64,000 bases of DNA from VYFG01 sp965213885 (GTDB lineage Bacteria > Pseudomonadota > Gammaproteobacteria > Arenicellales > Poriferihabitantaceae). Positions 60,136 through 64,000 of the stretch are shown here, in pieces (within the stretch, counting starts at the first letter, position 1; the number at the start of each line of letters is the position of its first letter). A program made the position numbers and the translations under genes. The notes under the pieces were generated by a model. The model did no database searches. It worked only from the letters and a program-made list of their open reading frames with translations, and had not been told where the DNA came from. The stretch spans positions 1,550,001 through 1,614,000 of the forward strand of contig OZ243919.1 of the NCBI GenBank assembly GCA_965213885.1, written 5' to 3'.

Positions 60136-60159
60136 GAACGGCCCTTCGGCAGGCCGTTC
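60136..60159. terminator. Hairpin between convergent genes
   Basis: GAACGGCC (60136-60143) and GGCCGTTC (60152-60159) pair perfectly around CTTCGGCA. It lies between the M14 stop and the Rieske stop, overlapping the latter by two bases. No U-tract is present on either strand. Confidence 0.5.
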
Positions 60160-61303
60160 ACGGCGCCGGTCGGGAAAGCGCCTCGCGCACCAGTTGCTGG
60201 AAGTGATGCACGCCATGTTCGCTCAGCTCCGAGCGCCCGTCATCCACGATGAAGCGGCCCTGGTTGTAGCCGATGGATTTGAGCCCGCGCTGGACGCTCT
60301 CGCAAAGCCCGATGTCCTCGGGCTGCAGCACGTCATCCAGATAGCGGCAGGCATCTGTCATCTCGCTGCTCAATTCCGGTGAGGTGGCGAACACGTCCAG
60401 GTATTCCAGTGTCTGCTCCACCCCGTCGGGATTCATCTGCAGCACCGACAGGTTGGGTTCTCCGGGCATGGCCCAGAGCGTGATATTCGGCCACACGAAC
60501 CAGGCGGCATAGCTGAAGTCGACGTCTGACCTGACCTTGTAGGCCGAACTGTCCGCGTTCACGGGCCCGCGTGAGCAATGGCTGGACCACCAGCGATGGG
60601 TATGGGTCGCGTAGGCATCCATGTTGATCAGGTCGACCAGGTCGCGGTGGGCCACATGGCAGTGGTAGCACTCGAGAAAGTTGTCCATGATCACCTTCCA
60701 GTTGCTGGCCACGTCGTATTGCCTGCGGTCTGCATAAACCAGCGATCCGGCGTCGGGAACATAGCCGAGTATCTCCTCCTCGAGACCGTCCATCATCTCC
60801 CGAAAGGGCTCGGCATCGGGGTCGCAGTTGACGAATACCATCCCGAGGAACACCTCCACCCGGACCGGCCTGAGTGAAAAATCGCAGGCTCTGAATCCCG
60901 GGATGGTCCCGGTGTTGCGCGCACTGACCAGCGTACCGTCCGGACGGTAGGACCACGCATGGTAGGGGCAGACGATCAGTCGTGTGCTGCCGGTTCCACG
61001 GACCAGTTCATGGCCGCGATGCTGGCAGACGTTATAAAAACCCCGCAGTTCACCGTCATCGCCCCTGATCACGAAGATGTTCTGATCGTGGATGCGGGTA
61101 GTGAAATAGCTTCCGTTTTCAGCCAACTGGCTGGCATGGCAGGCATAATGCCAATTCCGGTAGAAGACGCGGTATTTCTCCTGATCGTAGATATCCGGAT
61201 CGTAGTACCAGTACGCCGGGATCGTGAAGGAAACCGTTGGATCCTCCGAGAACGGACGCTCCGCAGGCTTGAGAAGGTTTTTCCTCTCGACCGATTTATT
61301 CAT
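60158..61303 (-). CDS. Rieske oxygenase of the CntA/YeaW quaternary-amine type
   Basis: This ring-hydroxylating-type oxygenase alpha subunit of 381 residues has a Rieske [2Fe-2S] domain (CQHRGHELVRG, CPYHAWSYRPDG) and a mononuclear iron site (DNFLECYHCHVAHRDLVD). The LECYHC bridge Glu, TIPAYWYYD-type opening, RNTGTIPGFRA and the C-terminal SVQRGLKSIGYN plus SEHGVHHF follow carnitine monooxygenase CntA closely. CntA splits carnitine to trimethylamine and malic semialdehyde; the group also includes GbcA-like betaine demethylases. The reductase partner CntB is not in the window. Confidence 0.83.
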   Translation of the reverse strand: MNKSVERKNLLKPAERPFSEDPTVSFTIPAYWYYDPDIYDQEKYRVFYRNWHYACHASQLAENGSYFTTRIHDQNIFVIRGDDGELRGFYNVCQHRGHELVRGTGSTRLIVCPYHAWSYRPDGTLVSARNTGTIPGFRACDFSLRPVRVEVFLGMVFVNCDPDAEPFREMMDGLEEEILGYVPDAGSLVYADRRQYDVASNWKVIMDNFLECYHCHVAHRDLVDLINMDAYATHTHRWWSSHCSRGPVNADSSAYKVRSDVDFSYAAWFVWPNITLWAMPGEPNLSVLQMNPDGVEQTLEYLDVFATSPELSSEMTDACRYLDDVLQPEDIGLCESVQRGLKSIGYNQGRFIVDDGRSELSEHGVHHFQQLVREALSRPAP

Positions 61304-61418
61304 GTTCTCATCTCAATCTCTTGCACATCAGGCAGTCCGGGCCCGGATCACCCTGATCGACCGGTCACTGTCACAGGAGCGGTGAAACCGGGCCGGTAAT
61401 GATCCGTGCCAGTAAATA

Positions 61419-62222
61419 TTATTCCGCGGCGCCGGACACGAAGTAATCGCTGATCCCCACGGTGTTAAACCCTCCATCCACGTAGGTGATCTCGCCGGTG
61501 ATGCCGGACGCCAGGTCAGAGCACAGGAATGCGGCGACATTGCCCACTTCCTCGATGGTCACTGCCCGGCCAAGCGGGGACACCTGTTCGAAGTGTCCCA
61601 GCATCGTCTTGAAGTTCTTGATCCCGGAGGCGGCCAATGTCCGGATCGGCCCCGAGGAGATGCCGTTGACCCGGATGCCCCGGCCACCCAGGGACTGGGC
61701 CATGTATCGGACATTGGCCTCCAGGCTGGCCTTGGCCAGACCCATCACGTTATATCCCGGCATGGAGCGTATCGAGCCGATATAGGTCAGTGTGACCATG
61801 GCGCCGTTGCGCCCGTCCATCAGCGGCGCCGCTGCCTTCCCCATGGCCGCGAAACTGAAGGAACTGATCTCATGCGCTACCCTGAAGCCATCGCGGGTCA
61901 CCGCGTCGAGGTACAGTCCCTCCAGTTCCCCCGCAGGCGCAAATGCAATGGAATGCACCAGAATATCGAGCCCGCCCCAGCGCTCCCCGAGCGTTGAGAA
62001 CAGGCTGCCAATCCCCTCGTCGCTGGATACATCACAGGGCAGGACGATATCCGAACCGAGTGTTCCGGCACATTTTTCTACCCGCCCCTTCAGCTTGTCG
62101 TTCGGATAGCTGAATGCCAACTCGGCGCCTTCCCGGTGCATGGCCTGCGCGATGCCCCATGCGATGGAACGGGTACTGGCGATGCCTGTGATCAGGGCGC
62201 GCTTACCGGTCAGAAAACCCAT
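61419..62222 (-). CDS. fabI: Enoyl-[acyl-carrier-protein] reductase (NADH) FabI
   Basis: FabI does the last reduction in each fatty acid elongation cycle. The 267-residue protein has MGFLTGKRALITGIASTRSI, LVHSIAFAP, the YxxxxxxK pair in YNVMGLAKASLEANVRYMA, GIRVNGISSGPIRTLAASGI and GEITYVDGGFN, exactly as FabI. The ATG at 62222 is the conserved start. The upstream frame to 62414 is not conserved. It lies 115 bases upstream of the Rieske gene on the same strand. Confidence 0.96.
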   Translation of the reverse strand: MGFLTGKRALITGIASTRSIAWGIAQAMHREGAELAFSYPNDKLKGRVEKCAGTLGSDIVLPCDVSSDEGIGSLFSTLGERWGGLDILVHSIAFAPAGELEGLYLDAVTRDGFRVAHEISSFSFAAMGKAAAPLMDGRNGAMVTLTYIGSIRSMPGYNVMGLAKASLEANVRYMAQSLGGRGIRVNGISSGPIRTLAASGIKNFKTMLGHFEQVSPLGRAVTIEEVGNVAAFLCSDLASGITGEITYVDGGFNTVGISDYFVSGAAE

Positions 62223-62299
62223 GAAACCTCCAGAATTGAATGTGGTGTCTGATCGTGGCACGGTATTATAGCCGCCCCATTCCCGGATAGCGCTACCGG

Positions 62300-63058
62300 A
62301 TGACCACCTCTCAATTCGCCGTCCTGGCTTCTGCCCGTCCACCGGATTCCCGGCATTCCGACGGCGAATCCTGTTGCAGGGAAGTGCGGTTGGCCGAATC
62401 TCTTGATGTACCACTGGTCATTCCCGGCAGCCTGCATGATGCCCGGTACCTGATCGGCTATAACGAGGGCGGACGCCTGGAACTCAGATATTGCAGGGAT
62501 TCCGCCGTCAGGCCGCTCCTGGTCAACCTGTCGTCCCGTCGGAACTCCAGGGGAGCGGATCCGCTGCTTCGCGCCATTGGGTCCAGATGCTGTGAAATCG
62601 TCGACGGCACCGCCGGACTAGGGGGGGATGCCGCCCATCTGGCAGCTGCAGGCCACCGGGTTACCGCCGTGGAGGAACACCCCCTGCCCCACGCACTCCT
62701 GGCAGACGGTCTGCTGCATTGCAACGATACCGGACTCGCCTCCCGCCTCAACCTGGTGCGCGCCGACACGATTGAATGGCTCGGTAACCTGGACCATGAG
62801 GTGGACGTGATATACCTTGATCCGATGTACCCGCCGCGCCCTGGCAGTGCGTTGCCCAGAAAAGGAATCCGACTCCTCCAGGAAATCATACTGTACTGCC
62901 CGGATCGGGACCGCCAGATGCTCGAAGTGGCGAGATCCCGGGCCGTTCGACGTATCGTGGTGAAAAGACCGCACCATGCCCAGCCGCTGCTGCCCGGAAA
63001 ATCCGGGGAAATCAGGGGCAAGCTTGTACGGTTCGATATCTATCCACCCGTTACATAG
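62300..63058 (+). CDS. rsmJ: 16S rRNA (guanine1516-N2)-methyltransferase
   Basis: RsmJ methylates G1516 of 16S rRNA. The 252-residue protein shows the DUF548 pattern: EIVDGTAGLGGDAAHLAAAG, TAVEEHPLPHALLADGL, DVIYLDPMYPPR (catalytic DPM(F/Y)P), SALPRKGIRLLQEI and RIVVKRPHHAQPL. Its length fits E. coli RsmJ (250). Divergent from fabI, with 77 bases between the starts. Confidence 0.93.
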   Translation: MTTSQFAVLASARPPDSRHSDGESCCREVRLAESLDVPLVIPGSLHDARYLIGYNEGGRLELRYCRDSAVRPLLVNLSSRRNSRGADPLLRAIGSRCCEIVDGTAGLGGDAAHLAAAGHRVTAVEEHPLPHALLADGLLHCNDTGLASRLNLVRADTIEWLGNLDHEVDVIYLDPMYPPRPGSALPRKGIRLLQEIILYCPDRDRQMLEVARSRAVRRIVVKRPHHAQPLLPGKSGEIRGKLVRFDIYPPVT

Positions 63059-63606
63059 TCAATATTTTCAGTTCTGCTCACTCCTGTTTCCGGCTGTCAT
63101 GCCTCCAGTATCCTTCAGTGCGAAATCGTCTTTTTTGTTCTGTAACCTGCTGTAATATATGGATATTGATATTATTTCGGTTTCCTTATTCAGTTTATTC
63201 CGGCCCTTGCACCATATGTTTGTCAACGCCTGAATGCGCCTCGATTTGAGGCCTCCCGCTTGAACAGGTAGACGAATTCCTCACGGTGAATTCATTCTGA
63301 ACCGCGCATCCTGACACGATCCACGGCATCCGGTCCGGACCTCACAACACCCCACAGTAAATTTTGCCGTTCCTGTAGATCATCTCCAGACATGCTCAAT
63401 GTACCAAACGGGATTTATCGCGTAATCGTATTGGCTCCGCTTCAGTACTTGGTGATGAAAGCGGCAGCGCGGGTGGGGGAGAGCCTCCAGGACGAACTGG
63501 CAAGGCTTGGCCAATTTCTAACCCGACGAAGAGGAGAAAAGGTTTTAACGATGGAGAGTTACGCTGATTGTGCGTCTGTGTTTACGTGATTTTCTGTATT
63601 TTTGTT
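63059..63606. other. AT-richer intergenic region without a convincing gene
   Basis: About 550 bases follow rsmJ. A frame from 63392 to 63589 encodes 65 residues with a hydrophilic middle (RVGESLQDELARLGQF) but no ribosome binding site or family match. It may be a remnant. Two GAATTC sites around 63276-63291 form a short inverted structure. Confidence 0.4.
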
Positions 63607-63635
63607 TTGTCAAGCTGTATCTCATAGGATACAAT
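63607..63635 (+). promoter_or_regulatory. Promoter of the RelE-type toxin gene with embedded operator
   Basis: TTGTCA (63607-63612), 17 bases and TACAAT (63630-63635) form a good promoter. TGTATC and GATACA (63616-63633) are a perfect 6-bp inverted repeat with a 6-base centre that overlaps the -10, the usual place for an antitoxin operator. Confidence 0.6.
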
Positions 63636-63641
63636 TGATCA

Positions 63642-63953
63642 GTGATTGAAATCCTCCAGACCGATGACTATGAAAAATGGTTCCGGAAGCTTCGCGACAA
63701 ACAGGCGAAGTCGCGGATACAAATCCGCATCAAACGATTTTCGATGAGCAACCCGGGGGATATGCGTCGGCTCGGAGGAAAGGTTTCGGAACTTCGGATC
63801 GACTATGGACCTGGATATCGTGTGTATTTTTATCTTGCCGACAGTGAGACGGCTGTCCTGCTACTCGGTGGGGACAAAAGTACCCAGCGGCAGGACATCG
63901 AAAGAGCCCGTATTCTGGTCCATGAACTGACACAGGAGCCAGCTGATGAGTAA
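63642..63953 (+). CDS. RelE/HigB-type addiction module toxin
   Basis: This family (PF05973-like) is a ribosome-dependent or free mRNase. The 103-residue protein has ILQTDDYEKWFRKLRDKQAK, RIQIRIKRFSMSNPGDMRRL, KVSELRIDYGPGYRVYF and VLLLGGDKSTQRQDIERA, typical of the group. The GTG at 63642 gives the usual MIEI opening. The gene comes before its antitoxin, the HigBA order. The start is only 6 bases from the -10 box, so the mRNA may be leaderless or nearly so. Confidence 0.87.
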   Translation: MIEILQTDDYEKWFRKLRDKQAKSRIQIRIKRFSMSNPGDMRRLGGKVSELRIDYGPGYRVYFYLADSETAVLLLGGDKSTQRQDIERARILVHELTQEPADE

Positions 63954-64000
63954 TACCCGAAAACAAATAGCCGCACTAAGGGCAAATACACGCCCTTGGG
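63946..64000 (+). CDS. Antitoxin of the RelE-type pair (3' end outside the window)
   Basis: An ATG at 63946 overlaps the toxin stop by 8 bases and opens a frame beginning MSNTRKQIAALRANTRPW, still open at the window edge. The overlap and position mark it as the cognate antitoxin, probably an HTH protein. Only 18 residues are visible. Confidence 0.6.
   Translation, partial: MSNTRKQIAALRANTRPW

Noticed and set aside
63392..63589. 65-codon frame upstream of the RelE-type toxin, considered as an antitoxin
   Set aside because: No ribosome binding site or DNA-binding motif. The overlapping ATG at 63946 is the better antitoxin.

Overview
The window looks like the chromosome of a GC-rich gammaproteobacterium. 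The main evidence is gene order: ndk, rlmN, rodZ, hisS, a YfgM-like gene, bamB and der run on one strand in the gammaproteobacterial order, and rpsP-rimM-trmD-rplS, relA, xerD, xseA, bolA, fabI and rsmJ are all present. Many of the remaining genes act on quaternary ammonium or sulfonium compounds (glycine betaine, choline, carnitine/gamma-butyrobetaine, DMSP), which suggests a marine or host-associated heterotroph. Neither the species nor the family can be named from this sequence alone.

Layout. 1-5.4 kb: a partial 3-hydroxyisobutyrate dehydrogenase, a malyl-CoA lyase-type gene, an aspartate aminotransferase and relA. 5.5-25.7 kb: housekeeping genes, mostly on the minus strand (yjbQ, xerD, a TPR protein, the rpsP operon, xseA, a degenerate M23 protein, der through ndk, mtaB, an IscA/ErpA-type gene), then a HAD phosphatase and an MFS transporter. 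25.8-30.6 kb: a tight operon of MttB-family methyltransferase, XRE regulator and dimethylglycine dehydrogenase-like gene, for one-carbon removal from methylamines. 30.8-32.6 kb: a desaturase coupled to a cytoplasmic PhnD-like protein. 32.6-41.6 kb: an accessory region with a visibly AT-richer tandem duplication of an exported protein of unknown function, a 1703-residue exonuclease-RecQ-UvrD fusion and a FitAB/VapBC-type toxin-antitoxin pair. 41.6-55.4 kb: a second catabolic region with an APH-fold kinase and BetA, a YHS protein, a GNAT protein, an unknown 111-residue protein with a strong promoter, DmdA, an acyl-CoA ligase, a 3-hydroxyacyl-CoA dehydrogenase, and an operon of SDR, acyl-CoA dehydrogenase, ADP-forming acyl-CoA synthetase and CaiD. 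55.6-63.1 kb: nnr, hsp20 with a sigma-32 promoter and a ROSE-like RNA thermometer, bolA, a methyltransferase, an M14 peptidase, a CntA-like Rieske oxygenase, fabI and rsmJ. The right end carries a RelE-type toxin and the first codons of its antitoxin.

How the genes may work together (inference). The acyl-CoA synthetases, acyl-CoA dehydrogenase, CaiD and 3-hydroxyacyl-CoA dehydrogenase would form a beta-oxidation-like route from gamma-butyrobetaine through crotonobetainyl-CoA and carnitinyl-CoA towards glycine betaine. BetA would start the choline route to betaine. The MttB-family protein and the dimethylglycine dehydrogenase-like protein would remove methyl groups, passing them to a corrinoid protein and to folate respectively. 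DmdA demethylates DMSP onto tetrahydrofolate, and the CntA-like oxygenase offers an oxidative route for a quaternary amine. The betaine aldehyde dehydrogenase, the thiolase or cleavage enzyme, the corrinoid protein and the oxygenase reductase are not in this window. No tRNA, rRNA, CRISPR array or intact insertion sequence was recognised.
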